Assembly: GCA_024235395.1 (NCBI GenBank)
Contig: JACKMK010000002.1
Coordinates: 186,001 to 250,000 of the forward strand
Reading direction: 5' to 3'
DNA: 64,000 bases
Origin: Chromatiaceae bacterium
Lineage (GTDB): Bacteria; Pseudomonadota; Gammaproteobacteria; Chromatiales; Chromatiaceae
Part shown: piece by piece, positions 27,024 through 36,377 of the stretch
Numbering within the stretch: the first letter of the stretch is position 1
Layout of the letters: every line of letters starts with the position of its first letter
Notes under the pieces: model-generated
Seen by the model: the letters and a program-made list of their open reading frames with translations, nothing else
What the model was told of the DNA's origin: nothing
The model's database searches: none
Program-made: the position numbers and the translations under genes

Positions 27024-27218
27024 GGAACGGAATACCGATGGGTGCTGTTTGGGCCTGCTTCAGGATAGCGGTCACACCGCGATCGCGCTTGAGGAGGCCG
27101 CGGCGGACGCCGGCGTGTCTTAAAGAAACCCCACCGACAGCCGATGTATTGGTTCGATTCTGTCGGGAAGTGAATTCCCCGTCTCAATTTTGACATGCCG
27201 GCCTGGCGAGGAGCTCCG

Positions 27219-28847
27219 ATGGCACTGCCGAACCTGACGTCACTCAAACACAAGCTGGCCGCGGTAACCGCGTTCACCTTCGTACTGCTGCTGGTGCAGG
27301 CCGTGCTGATGAGCGGCAAGATCGACCGCATCGTGGACAACGGCGAGTTGATCAAGGACAGGACGTCCGTGGTGATCGCCAAGTCGTTCGAGCTCAAGCT
27401 GCACGTCGTCCAGGTGCAGCAGTGGCTGACGGACATCAGTGCGACGCGGGGTCTGGACGGCCTGAACGACGGCTTCGACCAGGCGGCCGAGCACGCGAAG
27501 GCCGCCGAGGCGCTGATCGGCGAGCTGCAGCGCCTCAATCCGTCGCAGGCGCCCCTGTACGAGGCGATGCGCGGCGATTTCGCCGCCTACTACGCGGTCG
27601 GAAAGCGCATGGCCCAGGCCTATGTCGATGCAGGCCCGCAGGGCGGCAACCAGGTGATGGCCGAGTTCGACGGCGCCGCGGAGAAGCTCCAGGAAGAGGT
27701 CGCCCAAGCGATGGCGTCGGCGCGCGAGCTGTCGGCCCAGTCGCTGGATCAGTCGATCGCGTTGGCCGAAGGCGTCCGCTTCTGGACCCTTGCCGCGTCG
27801 GGGGTGTTGTTGTTGCTGGTGCTCGTCGGTGGCGTGTTCATGCACCGCTCGGTGATCGGGCCGATCTGCTCGACCGCGCACCTGGCGGCCGAGTTGGCGG
27901 ACGGCGACGGCGACCTGACGCGTCGCCTGGATGACCAGCGCCGTGACGAGATCGGCAAGGTCTCGCGCGGTATCAACACCTTCGTCGACAAGATTCAGGC
28001 CACCGTGGTGGCGATGCGCTCGGTCGCGACGCAGTTGACCGACTCGTCGCAGCACCTGACCCAGGCCGCGTCACAGGGCCAGCAGAAGGCATCCAACCAG
28101 CTGCGCGAGACCGAGACGGTCGCCGCGGCGATGACCGAGCTCAAGGCGAGCGCCGACGAGATCGCCGTGACCGCGAGCGAGACCGCGCAGCATACCCAGA
28201 CCGCGGTCGGCCAGGCCAACGGCGGCAATCAGGCGGTGCAGAACGCGGCGCGCGTGATCAAGAACCTCGAAGGCGAGATCGAGCGTGCGCAGGCGGTGAT
28301 CAACCAGCTCGGCGAGGAGAGCAGCAATATCGGGGCGGTCCTCGACGTGATCCGCGGGATCTCCGAGCAGACCAATCTGCTCGCGCTGAACGCGGCGATC
28401 GAGGCCGCGCGTGCCGGCGAGCAGGGCCGCGGGTTCGCCGTCGTGGCCGACGAAGTGCGCACCCTGGCCAGCCGTACCCAGCAGTCGACCGAAGAGATCC
28501 AGACGATGATCGGCAAGCTGCAGGCGCGTGCCGGCGAGTCCATCAAGGTGATGGCGGAGAGCCGCACCATGGCGACCGCGAGCGTCACCGAGGTCGAGAC
28601 CGCACGCGATCTGCTGCAGGCGATCCAGTCGGGGTTCAGCGGCATCCAGGAGATGACCCACCGCATCGCCACGGCGGCCGAACAGCAGAGTCAGGTCTCG
28701 GGCGATATGGACCGCAACCTGGTGAACATCGCCGACCTCGCCAAGGAAAACGCGGCGACCGCCGACAGCATCTCCGCGGCCAGCTCCCAGCTCGGCAACC
28801 TGTCGGGCGAGATCGGCTCCTTGATCAGTCGCTTCAAGACCAGCTGA
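27219..28847 (+). CDS. Methyl-accepting chemotaxis protein
   Basis: A 542-residue chemoreceptor. A first membrane segment (about 10-32) and a second (about 190-212) enclose a helical periplasmic domain with VVQVQQWLTDISATRG, followed by HAMP (GDLTRRLDDQRRDEIG) and a long coiled-coil signalling domain. The signalling tip is EQTNLLALNAAIEAARAGE, which contacts CheA and CheW. GAGGAG at 27207-27212 places the start at ATG 27219, not the ATG at 27195. No che genes are in the window. The ligand is unknown. Confidence 0.93.
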   Translation: MALPNLTSLKHKLAAVTAFTFVLLLVQAVLMSGKIDRIVDNGELIKDRTSVVIAKSFELKLHVVQVQQWLTDISATRGLDGLNDGFDQAAEHAKAAEALIGELQRLNPSQAPLYEAMRGDFAAYYAVGKRMAQAYVDAGPQGGNQVMAEFDGAAEKLQEEVAQAMASARELSAQSLDQSIALAEGVRFWTLAASGVLLLLVLVGGVFMHRSVIGPICSTAHLAAELADGDGDLTRRLDDQRRDEIGKVSRGINTFVDKIQATVVAMRSVATQLTDSSQHLTQAASQGQQKASNQLRETETVAAAMTELKASADEIAVTASETAQHTQTAVGQANGGNQAVQNAARVIKNLEGEIERAQAVINQLGEESSNIGAVLDVIRGISEQTNLLALNAAIEAARAGEQGRGFAVVADEVRTLASRTQQSTEEIQTMIGKLQARAGESIKVMAESRTMATASVTEVETARDLLQAIQSGFSGIQEMTHRIATAAEQQSQVSGDMDRNLVNIADLAKENAATADSISAASSQLGNLSGEIGSLISRFKTS

Positions 28848-28856
28848 CCATCGCCG

Positions 28857-29684
28857 TCAGGGACCCGGAAGCGGCGGTAGCGAACGCAGGTAGGCGACCA
28901 TCGCGCGGCGATCGACGGCGTTCCATCGCGAGGTGGTGTTGTCGATCACCTCGCTCATCACGCTGCCGGTGTAGTCGCCGTCCGGCAGTGCGCCGGTCTC
29001 GAAAAAATACTCGAGCTCATCCGCGTCCCATTTGCCGATTCCGTCTCCACGCTGCGGCGTGATATTCGGAATCTTCTCACCCTCGGGGCCGTCGGGGTTC
29101 CCGGCCAGGTAGTGTTCACGGCGTGTAACGCCCGCCCAGTTGCGCGGCGTGTGGCACTCGCCGCAATGCCCGAGGGCATCGACCAGGTAATGGCCGCGCG
29201 CCAGCACCGGGTCGCTCGGCGGTGGCGCCGGCGGGTCGAGAAACAGCCATTGCCAGAGCCTGATCATCCAGCGCCACAGCCACCACACCAGGTCGTGCTC
29301 GCGGTTTGCCTCGTGCACCGCGTCGCGCGTCTGCAGATAGTCGAAAATCCTGCCCGCATCGGCGTCGCTCATCTGCCGGTAGGACGGGTAGGGGAACACC
29401 GGGAAATAGGCGCTGCCATCGGGCGCAGTGCCGTGCTTTACCGCATCGATGAACTGCGCGCGGCTCCAGCCGCCGATCCCGGTCTCCCGGTCGGGCGTGA
29501 TGTTGGGTGAATAGAAAGTGCCGTACGCCGTTTCGAACGACCGCCCGCCCGCCAGCGGTCGGCCGTCCTCGGCCGTGTGACAGGTCAGGCAGCCGGCCGC
29601 GTTGAACAGGTATTCCCCGTCATCCGCCGCGGCCGCGCCCAGCGCGAGCGAGCCGCACAGCAGGCAGGTCAGGTGGCCCTTCAC
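28857..29684 (-). CDS. Diheme cytochrome c, periplasmic
   Basis: A 275-residue exported cytochrome with two haem-binding sites: CLTCH near residue 32 and CGECH near residue 175. The segments YSPNITPDRETGIGGWSRAQF and the parallel IPNITPQRGDGIGKWDADEL show an internal duplication, as in the cytochrome c subunits of membrane-bound dehydrogenases (alcohol/gluconate type). Between the haems is a Trp-rich hydrophobic stretch (LVWWLWRWMIRLWQWLFL) that could anchor it to the membrane. The start is GTG 29684, overlapping the cytochrome c' stop, so the two are co-translated. It likely passes electrons towards the respiratory chain; the donor is unknown. Confidence 0.85.
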   Translation of the reverse strand: MKGHLTCLLCGSLALGAAAADDGEYLFNAAGCLTCHTAEDGRPLAGGRSFETAYGTFYSPNITPDRETGIGGWSRAQFIDAVKHGTAPDGSAYFPVFPYPSYRQMSDADAGRIFDYLQTRDAVHEANREHDLVWWLWRWMIRLWQWLFLDPPAPPPSDPVLARGHYLVDALGHCGECHTPRNWAGVTRREHYLAGNPDGPEGEKIPNITPQRGDGIGKWDADELEYFFETGALPDGDYTGSVMSEVIDNTTSRWNAVDRRAMVAYLRSLPPLPGP

Positions 29685-30124
29685 TCGTCTTTCTGGCGGA
29701 AGTCCTCGTGGCAGCCCTTGCAGGCCTGGCCGACCTTTTTGTGCGCCGCCGCGATGGCGTCCGCGTCACCGCCGGCCACCGCCGCCGCGAATCCGGCGGT
29801 CGCGTCTTTGGCCTGGTTGGCGGCCTGTTCGAACTTTGCCCAGTCGTCCCAGATCTCGGCCTTGGCATGCGTCTCGCCGAAATCCGAACCGCGCGGGAAC
29901 AGTACGGTCAGGTCGCCGGTCAGGTCGGCGAGTGCCTTGGCGTGCATCGCCAGATGCCCCTCTGGTGCAACCTTGCCGCGCACGATCTGGGTCGCGGCGC
30001 CCATGTGGCCACCGATCGCCTCCATCATCTCCTGGCGATACTTGATGTAGTTCTCCGGCTCTTCCGCAAAGGCGGTGGCGGCACCCGCCGCAAGCAGTGC
30101 GACAACGATCCTGGACAAACGCAT
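29681..30124 (-). CDS. Cytochrome c'
   Basis: A 147-residue periplasmic cytochrome with a signal peptide ending TAFA and a four-helix-bundle body. The single haem site CKGCH lies at the C-terminus (GQACKGCHEDF), the hallmark of cytochrome c'. Such proteins bind NO or CO at a five-coordinate haem and protect denitrifying or phototrophic bacteria from NO. GGAGGAG directly upstream selects ATG 30124. It is the first gene of a leftward pair with the diheme cytochrome. Confidence 0.93.
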   Translation of the reverse strand: MRLSRIVVALLAAGAATAFAEEPENYIKYRQEMMEAIGGHMGAATQIVRGKVAPEGHLAMHAKALADLTGDLTVLFPRGSDFGETHAKAEIWDDWAKFEQAANQAKDATAGFAAAVAGGDADAIAAAHKKVGQACKGCHEDFRQKDE

Positions 30125-30457
30125 TGTGACTCCTCCTGAATTGATGGACTCAAACCCCACGGCGCGATCTTGGCGACTCGTGCGGCCAAGGACAAGGTGC
30201 GGCGCGGACCGCAGCCTGCTCCGCCGATAGACAAGCAGCGTGTCACCGAGTTCGCCGGCATGGGCGAAATCGGCCCGAGTGCCCCAGGTCACCTGGAACG
30301 CACACATGCGGTATCCTTAGCCGGTCCGCTGTACGGGTCAGGGGTCCGCGAGATCCACGGCTCGGCAGCACACGGCGTCGCACGGCTCCGCAACTGCATC
30401 CACAACAAGCACCGGACTGCGCGATCAATCGTTGTTCCACAGAGGGGGAGAATCACC
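30125..30457. other. Divergent intergenic region between cytochrome c' and DUF2853 genes
   Basis: A 333-bp stretch that must hold promoters in both directions. GGAGGAG on the minus strand serves cytochrome c', and AGAGGGGGAG at 30441-30450 serves the DUF2853 gene. The sequence GGTATCCT at 30311-30318 could be a -10 box towards the right, without a clear -35. No gene or strong hairpin was recognised. Confidence 0.4.
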
Positions 30458-30769
30458 ATGACCGACTATGTCGCCGACGTTAAGCGTTACGACGCGGGCG
30501 CGGATGCCGATACCGTACAGAAGATCGTCAAGCATCTCGGTATCGCGCTGCGCAGCAAGGACGCCTCGCTGGTTTCTTGCTCCGACAAGAGCGAATTGGA
30601 CCGCGTGCGCGAGAAGTGGTGCGCGAAGAAGCTCGGCCAGACCGATGCGGCGGCCGCGGACGCGGTGATCAAGAAGGTCTGCGAGACGATGAAGGGCGAC
30701 AAACAGAAGCAGCGCGTCACCTTCTACTACCTGGTCGCCAGGGAGATGGGGAAGCTCGGCGACCTGTAG
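30458..30769 (+). CDS. DUF2853 family protein
   Basis: A 103-residue soluble helical protein with no signal peptide. The sequence MTDYVADVKRYDAGADADTV and the central DRVREKWCAKKLG match the DUF2853 family, whose structures are known but whose function is not. The ribosome-binding site AGAGGGGGAG is unusually strong, pointing to high expression. It stands alone; the next gene, pckA, begins 237 bp later. Confidence 0.85.
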   Translation: MTDYVADVKRYDAGADADTVQKIVKHLGIALRSKDASLVSCSDKSELDRVREKWCAKKLGQTDAAAADAVIKKVCETMKGDKQKQRVTFYYLVAREMGKLGDL

Positions 30770-31006
30770 CCTGTTCGCACGTCGCGTGCTCCCAGGGTCC
30801 CGAGGGAGTGTCGCGACGCGTTCTTGGCAGGATATTTGCCTGATCTGAAGCGCGTCGCGCCCGATCTGCAGGCACGTCCGGAATTCCGGTCCAGAATGGT
30901 GCGCGCGATACGAGGAGCCGTCCCGATTTGGAGCACGGGGCGTCGATTTACGCAGCGCATGGACGCCCGCAGGGATCAGGGTGCGTGTGCGCCCGGAGAA
31001 CACGCA

Positions 31007-32608
31007 ATGCTTGATAACGTTTCGACCCGGAGTGGGCAGGGTCTCGAGGCACAGGGCCTCTACAACCTCAACGAAATCTTCTGGAATCTGCCGACCCCGG
31101 CGCTGTACGAGCATGCGATACAGCGCCGCGAGGGGGCGCTTTCGCACCTCGGGCCGCTGGTGGTGCGCACCGGCCACCACACCGGGCGTTCGGCAAACGA
31201 CAAGTTCATCGTCGACGAGGCCGACAGCCACGATCAGATCTGGTGGGGCACGATCAACAAGCCGATCCCCGAACAGAACTTCGACATCCTGCATCAGCGC
31301 ATGGCCTCGTACCTGCAGATGAAGGACGTGTATGTGCAGGACTGCTACGCGGGCGCGGATCCCGAGTATCGACTGCCGATCCGCATCATCACCGAGTATG
31401 CGTGGCACAGCCTGTTTGCGCGCAATATGTTCATCCAGGCGAAACCGCACGAACTCGATAGCCACGAGCCGTACTTCACGGTGATCAATTCGCCGCGCTT
31501 CCACGCGATCCCGAGTCAGGACCACACCCGCAGCGAGACGTTCATACTGGTCAACTTCCATCAGCGCATGGTGTTGATCGGCGGCACCAGCTACGCCGGC
31601 GAGATCAAGAAATCGATCTTCTCGGTGATGAACTACCTGTTGCCGGATAAGGGCGTGCTGCCCATGCACTGCTCTGCGAACATCGGCAAGGACGGCAAGA
31701 CCGCGCTGTTCTTCGGGCTCAGCGGTACCGGCAAGACGACACTCTCGGCCGACCAGTCGCGCGTCCTGATCGGCGACGATGAACATGGCTGGAGCGACAA
31801 CGGCATCTTCAACTTCGAAGGCGGCTGCTACGCGAAGATGATCAAGCTGTCGCCGCAGAACGAGCCCGAGATCTATGGAACCACGTTGCGGTTCGGCACC
31901 GTGCTCGAGAACGTCACGATGAACGCCAGGGACCGCCGCCTGGATCTCGACGACGGTTCGCTGACCGAGAACACCCGCGGCGCCTACCACATCAGCGCGA
32001 TACCGAATGCCGCACCGGATGGGCTCGGCGGTCAGCCAGAGAACATCATCTTCCTGACCTGTGACGCATTCGGGGTGCTGCCACCGATCGCGCGATTGTC
32101 CCCGCAGCAGGCGATGTATCATTTCATCTCCGGTTACACGGCGCGTGTCGCCGGCACCGAGAAGGGTGTTACCGAGCCCTCGCCGGTGTTCAGCGCCTGT
32201 TACGGCGCGCCTTTCATGCCGCTGCATCCGCGGCGCTATGCCGAGTTGCTCGGCGAGCGCATCACCCGGCACCAGGCCAAGGTGTGGTTGATCAATACCG
32301 GCTGGACCGGCGGGCCCTATGGGGTTGGCGAACGCATGGCGATCCCGCACACGCGCGCGATGGTCAACGCGGCGCTGGACGGCCTGCTCGACGGTGTACC
32401 GACGCGCCGCGACCCGGTGTTCGGCGTCGAGATCCCGACCGAGTGTCCAGGGGTACCGGCGGAGATCCTCGATCCGCGCGAGAGCTGGAGCGACAAATCG
32501 GCCTACGATGCCCAGGCGAACCGCCTGGCGAAGATGTTTCACGAAAACTTCGCGCTGTATGCGGACGAGGTTTCGGACGAGGTGCGCGCCGCCGGTCCGG
32601 CCGGCTGA
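31007..32608 (+). CDS. pckA: Phosphoenolpyruvate carboxykinase (ATP)
   Basis: PckA interconverts oxaloacetate plus ATP and phosphoenolpyruvate plus CO2, the first step of gluconeogenesis. The 533-residue protein contains the PEPCK-specific GLSGTGKTTLSAD P-loop, the kinase-2 motif IGDDEHGW, GGTSYAGEIKKS with the metal-binding Lys, and RTGHHTGRSANDKF at the N-terminus. GGAGAA at 30994-30999 selects ATG 31007; the frame extends 183 bp further left without homology. This is the ATP-dependent type. Confidence 0.97.
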   Translation: MLDNVSTRSGQGLEAQGLYNLNEIFWNLPTPALYEHAIQRREGALSHLGPLVVRTGHHTGRSANDKFIVDEADSHDQIWWGTINKPIPEQNFDILHQRMASYLQMKDVYVQDCYAGADPEYRLPIRIITEYAWHSLFARNMFIQAKPHELDSHEPYFTVINSPRFHAIPSQDHTRSETFILVNFHQRMVLIGGTSYAGEIKKSIFSVMNYLLPDKGVLPMHCSANIGKDGKTALFFGLSGTGKTTLSADQSRVLIGDDEHGWSDNGIFNFEGGCYAKMIKLSPQNEPEIYGTTLRFGTVLENVTMNARDRRLDLDDGSLTENTRGAYHISAIPNAAPDGLGGQPENIIFLTCDAFGVLPPIARLSPQQAMYHFISGYTARVAGTEKGVTEPSPVFSACYGAPFMPLHPRRYAELLGERITRHQAKVWLINTGWTGGPYGVGERMAIPHTRAMVNAALDGLLDGVPTRRDPVFGVEIPTECPGVPAEILDPRESWSDKSAYDAQANRLAKMFHENFALYADEVSDEVRAAGPAG

Positions 32609-32638
32609 TGCGTGGACGCGAGGTTGGGGGGTGCGGCG

Positions 32639-33283
32639 ATGATCGACCTGAAAAATGTCGATGGGCACTTCTACCCGCCTTTTCACGGTGAGTGGGGCGG
32701 CTTTGCGGAGGAGCTGTTCCACTACACCTCGCGTTACTACGTTGCGACCGAGGCCTTTCTGCGTCACCTGTCGCAAGACCACGATTTCGTCATGAGCGGC
32801 TACCGCGCCGCGTTGCTCAGCGAGGCGCAGCGCGAACTGATGGCCGTTGTCCTCGCCTGTCGTCCGGATCGTGATTCGGCCAGTGCCGCGGTGAGTATCG
32901 TCGGCGCGGTGATCCGCCAGGACGACCGCATCGAGCGGGACCTGATCGAGCGCCTGCGCGAGCGCCTCGCGGCGGTCGACCCGCTCACCTCGCTGGCCGA
33001 GCACACCCATCACGTCGAACACCCGCCACCGCCCGGGGTCGCGCCGCTCGATCCCTTCCTGGCGATCGCCGAGCGCCTGCAGCTGCCGGTCGCGGTACGC
33101 GAGCGGCACGTCGAGGTGAGCCTGCACACGCTGGCCGAGCACCTGGATTCGCCCAACTCGGCGCTGCGCACCAACCTGCACAACGCGGTCCTGCAACTGC
33201 ACGCCGGCGGGTACGTGTTGCGCAACCATCCGCATCTGACGCATTCCGAGGCCCAGACGATCGGCGACGAAGGCGCGGTCTGA
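32639..33283 (+). CDS. Conserved-looking protein of unknown function
   Basis: A 214-residue soluble protein with no signal peptide or membrane segment. It is mostly helical by composition, with a His-rich middle (LAEHTHHVEHPPPP) followed by Pro. GGGGGGTG at 32627-32634 supports ATG 32639, and codon use matches its neighbours. It lies 30 bp after pckA and 89 bp before dcd in the same orientation, so it may be co-transcribed with pckA. I do not recognise a family. Confidence 0.6.
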   Translation: MIDLKNVDGHFYPPFHGEWGGFAEELFHYTSRYYVATEAFLRHLSQDHDFVMSGYRAALLSEAQRELMAVVLACRPDRDSASAAVSIVGAVIRQDDRIERDLIERLRERLAAVDPLTSLAEHTHHVEHPPPPGVAPLDPFLAIAERLQLPVAVRERHVEVSLHTLAEHLDSPNSALRTNLHNAVLQLHAGGYVLRNHPHLTHSEAQTIGDEGAV

Positions 33284-33372
33284 CGCGGCGTCTGGCGCGG
33301 CCCGGTGCCGGTTTGCCACGAGCGCTGGTGTAGACTTGCCGGCACCCAGACCTGCCGAGAGGTGAAGCCAGC

Positions 33373-33969
33373 ATGCGACTCTGCGACAGCGACATCATCG
33401 CTGCGCTGAACGAGCAGCGCATCCGTATCGAGCCGCGACCCGACGATCGGGCGATCAGCGGTGTCAGCGTCGACCTGCGACTCGGTCACCGGTTCCGCGT
33501 ATTCAGTTCGCACACCATCCCGTTCATCGACCTGTCCGGCTCGCGCGAGCAGGTCAATCAGGCGGTCGAGAAGGTGATGGGCGACGAGATCTTCATCAGC
33601 GAGCAGGACACCTTCGTGCTGCATCCGGGCGAACTCGCGCTGGGCATCACCCTGGAGGCGATCACCCTGCCCGACGATCTGGTCGGCTGGCTCGACGGTC
33701 GTTCGAGCCTGGCGCGTCTCGGACTGATGGTGCACGTGACCGCACACCGCATCGACCCGGGCTGGAGCGGCAACATCGTGCTGGAGTTTTTCAATTCGGG
33801 GAAACTGCCGCTGGCGCTGCGTCCCGGCATGGCGATCGGCGCCATGAGCTTCGAGACGCTCACCGGACCTGCGCGCCGCCCCTACACCACGCGGGACGAC
33901 GCCAAGTACCGGGGGCAGAGCGGCCCCCTGGCGAGTCGCATCAGCGAGGATCGCTCCGACGCCGGTTGA
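33373..33969 (+). CDS. dcd: dCTP deaminase
   Basis: Dcd deaminates dCTP to dUTP, the precursor of dTMP in gammaproteobacteria. The 198-residue protein has the normal length, with MRLCDSDIIAALNEQRI at the start and the active-site stretch GRSSLARLGLMVHVTAHRID followed by GWSGNIVLEFFN. GAGAGG at 33357-33362 is the ribosome-binding site. Its last 29 bp overlap the 3' end of the leftward DUF3108 gene. In several gammaproteobacteria dcd sits beside mrp; here they are 21 kb apart. Confidence 0.97.
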   Translation: MRLCDSDIIAALNEQRIRIEPRPDDRAISGVSVDLRLGHRFRVFSSHTIPFIDLSGSREQVNQAVEKVMGDEIFISEQDTFVLHPGELALGITLEAITLPDDLVGWLDGRSSLARLGLMVHVTAHRIDPGWSGNIVLEFFNSGKLPLALRPGMAIGAMSFETLTGPARRPYTTRDDAKYRGQSGPLASRISEDRSDAG

Positions 33970-34663
33970 CCTCTTCGAGCTGCATCTCGACCACGTTGTC
34001 ATCGCGCTGGTGCACGATCCGCAACGGCAGCGGCACCAGTCGGGTGTCGAACCACAGCGTGCGGTGTTCGTCCGGATCCGGCGAGATGCGTCGGATGCCG
34101 GTCGCCTGATAGTGTCCGAGCGGCACCTCGACCACCGACTGGCCGGTGACCTCGAGGATCGTCTCCTCGGCCGCGTCGGCGGATGCGACCTGCAGTTGCC
34201 GACTGCCCTCACCGGTCGCTGCCAGGTCGTGTGCGGCCAGCAGATAGCTGAGCCGGTCCTGGGTATCCGGCAACAGGGCCATGCGGCGAGGCTGCGGGCC
34301 CTCGAGCCACAGGGCCTGCTGCGCCCAGTCGAATTTCAGGCCGACCAGTTCAATCTCGCCATCCTGCATCACGCTGTGCTCGAACCGCTCCGGACGCGCA
34401 CCCTGCGCGTCCAGAACCCCCTCGCTGCTCTCCAGCACCTCATGGTCGGCGCGGTTCTGCATCTGCCCGGCCGGGCGGGTGAACGCATCCAGCCGGTAGT
34501 GGCCGTCGCGGCCGATCTCCAGCACGAACAGTGCCTGCCCGACCAGTGCGTCGTTGAACAGCAGGCGGTAGCTCGCCTCGATGGCGAGCGGGCCCTGCAG
34601 GGTGCGGGGTGTCGGTGTGCATGCCGCGAGCAACAGGCAAAAGGCTGCCAGGTACCGATACAT
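33941..34663 (-). CDS. DUF3108 lipoprotein
   Basis: A 240-residue protein starting MYRYLAAFCLLLAACTP, a lipoprotein signal with the lipobox LAAC, so it is probably anchored to a membrane facing the periplasm. The body matches DUF3108: ASYRLLFNDALVGQALF, then YRLDAFTRPAG and PLGHYQATGIRR, and an end DNVVEMQLEEV. The usual location of DUF3108 genes is beside purN-purM, as here. The function is unknown, possibly cell-envelope homeostasis. It starts 11 bp after the purN stop and ends inside dcd on the other strand. Confidence 0.85.
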   Translation of the reverse strand: MYRYLAAFCLLLAACTPTPRTLQGPLAIEASYRLLFNDALVGQALFVLEIGRDGHYRLDAFTRPAGQMQNRADHEVLESSEGVLDAQGARPERFEHSVMQDGEIELVGLKFDWAQQALWLEGPQPRRMALLPDTQDRLSYLLAAHDLAATGEGSRQLQVASADAAEETILEVTGQSVVEVPLGHYQATGIRRISPDPDEHRTLWFDTRLVPLPLRIVHQRDDNVVEMQLEEVNRRRSDPR

Positions 34664-34674
34664 CGCGCCGGTAC

Positions 34675-35322
34675 TCAGATCTGCAGCGGTGCGTCGAGGG
34701 CGCGGTCGTCGAACCATACCTGTCCCCCGGTGAGGCGCAGCCGGCCCTCGGCAAACCAGCGGACGACCTGGGGTAACAGCTGGTGCTCGCGCTGCAGCAC
34801 ACGGGCGGCCAGTGTCTTTTCGTCGTCACCGGCCGCGACCGGCACCCGCGCCTGGGCGATCACCGGGCCACCGTCGAGTTCGTCGGTGACGAAATGCACG
34901 CTGGCGCCATGCTCCGACACCCCGGCCTCGAGCGCGCGGCGGTGGGTGTGCAGGCCCTGGAAGGCCGGCAGCAGCGACGGGTGGATATTGAGCATGCGGC
35001 CGGCGAAGCGGGCCACGAAATCGCGCGTCAGGATGCGCATGAAACCGGCCAGTACGACCAGGCCCGGTGCACCGGCCTCGACTGCGTCGCCCAGGGTCGC
35101 GTCGAACGCCTCGCGGCTCGGATATTCGGTGTGATCGATCACCCTGGTCGGGATCTCCGCGCGCTGCGCGCGTACCAGGCCATAGACGCCGGGGCGGTTG
35201 CTGATCACGTTGGCGATCCGGTAGGGTTGCCCGGCCGCTGCGCCGTCGATCAGCGCCTGCAGGTTGGTGCCACCGCCCGAGATCAACACCGTGACGGGCA
35301 GCGGCTGTTCGGTCCCGGTCAT
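34675..35322 (-). CDS. purN: Phosphoribosylglycinamide formyltransferase
   Basis: PurN transfers a formyl group from 10-formyl-tetrahydrofolate to GAR in de novo purine synthesis. The 215-residue protein shows the GAR-binding VLISGGGTNLQALID and the catalytic NIHPSLLPAFQGLHTH followed by GASVHFVTDELDGGPV. The start at 35322 gives an ATGA overlap with purM; the longer open frame upstream is the purM gene in another frame. It is translationally coupled to purM. Confidence 0.97.
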   Translation of the reverse strand: MTGTEQPLPVTVLISGGGTNLQALIDGAAAGQPYRIANVISNRPGVYGLVRAQRAEIPTRVIDHTEYPSREAFDATLGDAVEAGAPGLVVLAGFMRILTRDFVARFAGRMLNIHPSLLPAFQGLHTHRRALEAGVSEHGASVHFVTDELDGGPVIAQARVPVAAGDDEKTLAARVLQREHQLLPQVVRWFAEGRLRLTGGQVWFDDRALDAPLQI

Positions 35323-36377
35323 TGGTAACGGACGCACGGCTCTGCGCAGTCGCAGCCGTGGATCTCGCCGATGCGATACACCGTCTCGCCCCCGGCGCTC
35401 AGCAGCGCGCTGGCGCGGTCCGCCTGGTCCGCGGCAACGCACACCACCATGCCGATGCCGCAGTTGAAGGTGCGCAGCATCTCGGCCTCGCTGATCCGCC
35501 CCTGTTCCTGCAACCAGCGGAATACCGGCGGCAGGGTCCAGGCAGCACGGTCGATCTGGGCGCAGCTGTGCTGCGGCAGGACGCGCGGCAGGTTTTCGGT
35601 CAGGCCACCGCCGGTGATGTGCGCCAGCGCATGCACCTCGACTTCGGCGAGCAGCGCGAGCAACGGCTTGACGTAGATCCGGGTGGGCGCGAGCAGCGCA
35701 TCGCCCAGGGTCGTGCCGTCGAACGCCAGATCGAGCGCGGCGTCACTGACCTCGAGCACCTTGCGGATCAGCGAGTAGCCGTTCGAATGCGGTCCGGAAG
35801 AAGCCAGGCCGAGCAGCACGTCGCCGGTGCCCACGCTGTCCGGATCCAGGATGCGTGACTTTTCGACGATCCCGACCGCGAATCCCGCCAGGTCGTAGTC
35901 CTCGCCTTCGTACATCCCGGGCATCTCGGCGGTCTCGCCGCCGGTCAGGGCGCAGCCGGCCAGTTCACAGCCGCGCGCGATGCCCCCGATCACGCTCGCC
36001 GCGGTATCGACGTCGAGCCGGCCGGTCGCGTAGTAGTCGAGGAAGAACAGCGGTTCGGCGCCGGCGACGACGATGTCGTTCACGCACATCGCGACCAGGT
36101 CGATGCCGATGCTGTCGTGACGTCCCATCTGCATCGCCAGCCTGAGTTTGGTGCCCACGCCGTCGGTACCGGAAACCAGCACCGGCTCGCGGTAACGACC
36201 GACCGGGAGTTCGAACAGCGCGCCGAAACCGCCGAGGCCGCTCATCACCCCGGGTCGAAAGGTACGTTTGACTACCGGCTTGATACGTTCGACCAGCGCA
36301 TTGCCGGCATCGATGTCGACGCCGGCCTGGGCGTAGCTCAACGGGGCGCGATCGGTAGGCGTGCTTTGCTCGCTCAA
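35319..36377 (-). CDS. purM: Phosphoribosylformylglycinamidine cyclo-ligase
   Basis: PurM (AIR synthetase) closes the imidazole ring in purine biosynthesis using ATP. The 352-residue protein shows LSYAQAGVDIDAGNALVER, VSGTDGVGTKLRLA, ALTGGETAEMPGMY and HITGGGLTENLPRVLP, the family signatures in order. It is the first gene of a leftward purM-purN-DUF3108 set. The next gene to the right, DUF2066, is divergent with 202 bp between the starts. Confidence 0.98.
   Translation of the reverse strand: MSEQSTPTDRAPLSYAQAGVDIDAGNALVERIKPVVKRTFRPGVMSGLGGFGALFELPVGRYREPVLVSGTDGVGTKLRLAMQMGRHDSIGIDLVAMCVNDIVVAGAEPLFFLDYYATGRLDVDTAASVIGGIARGCELAGCALTGGETAEMPGMYEGEDYDLAGFAVGIVEKSRILDPDSVGTGDVLLGLASSGPHSNGYSLIRKVLEVSDAALDLAFDGTTLGDALLAPTRIYVKPLLALLAEVEVHALAHITGGGLTENLPRVLPQHSCAQIDRAAWTLPPVFRWLQEQGRISEAEMLRTFNCGIGMVVCVAADQADRASALLSAGGETVYRIGEIHGCDCAEPCVRYQ

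Noticed and set aside
30425..33319. Minus-strand open frame of 964 codons across pckA and its neighbours
   Set aside because: It is the mirror of pckA, DUF2853 and the 214-residue gene. pckA has unmistakable motifs on the plus strand.
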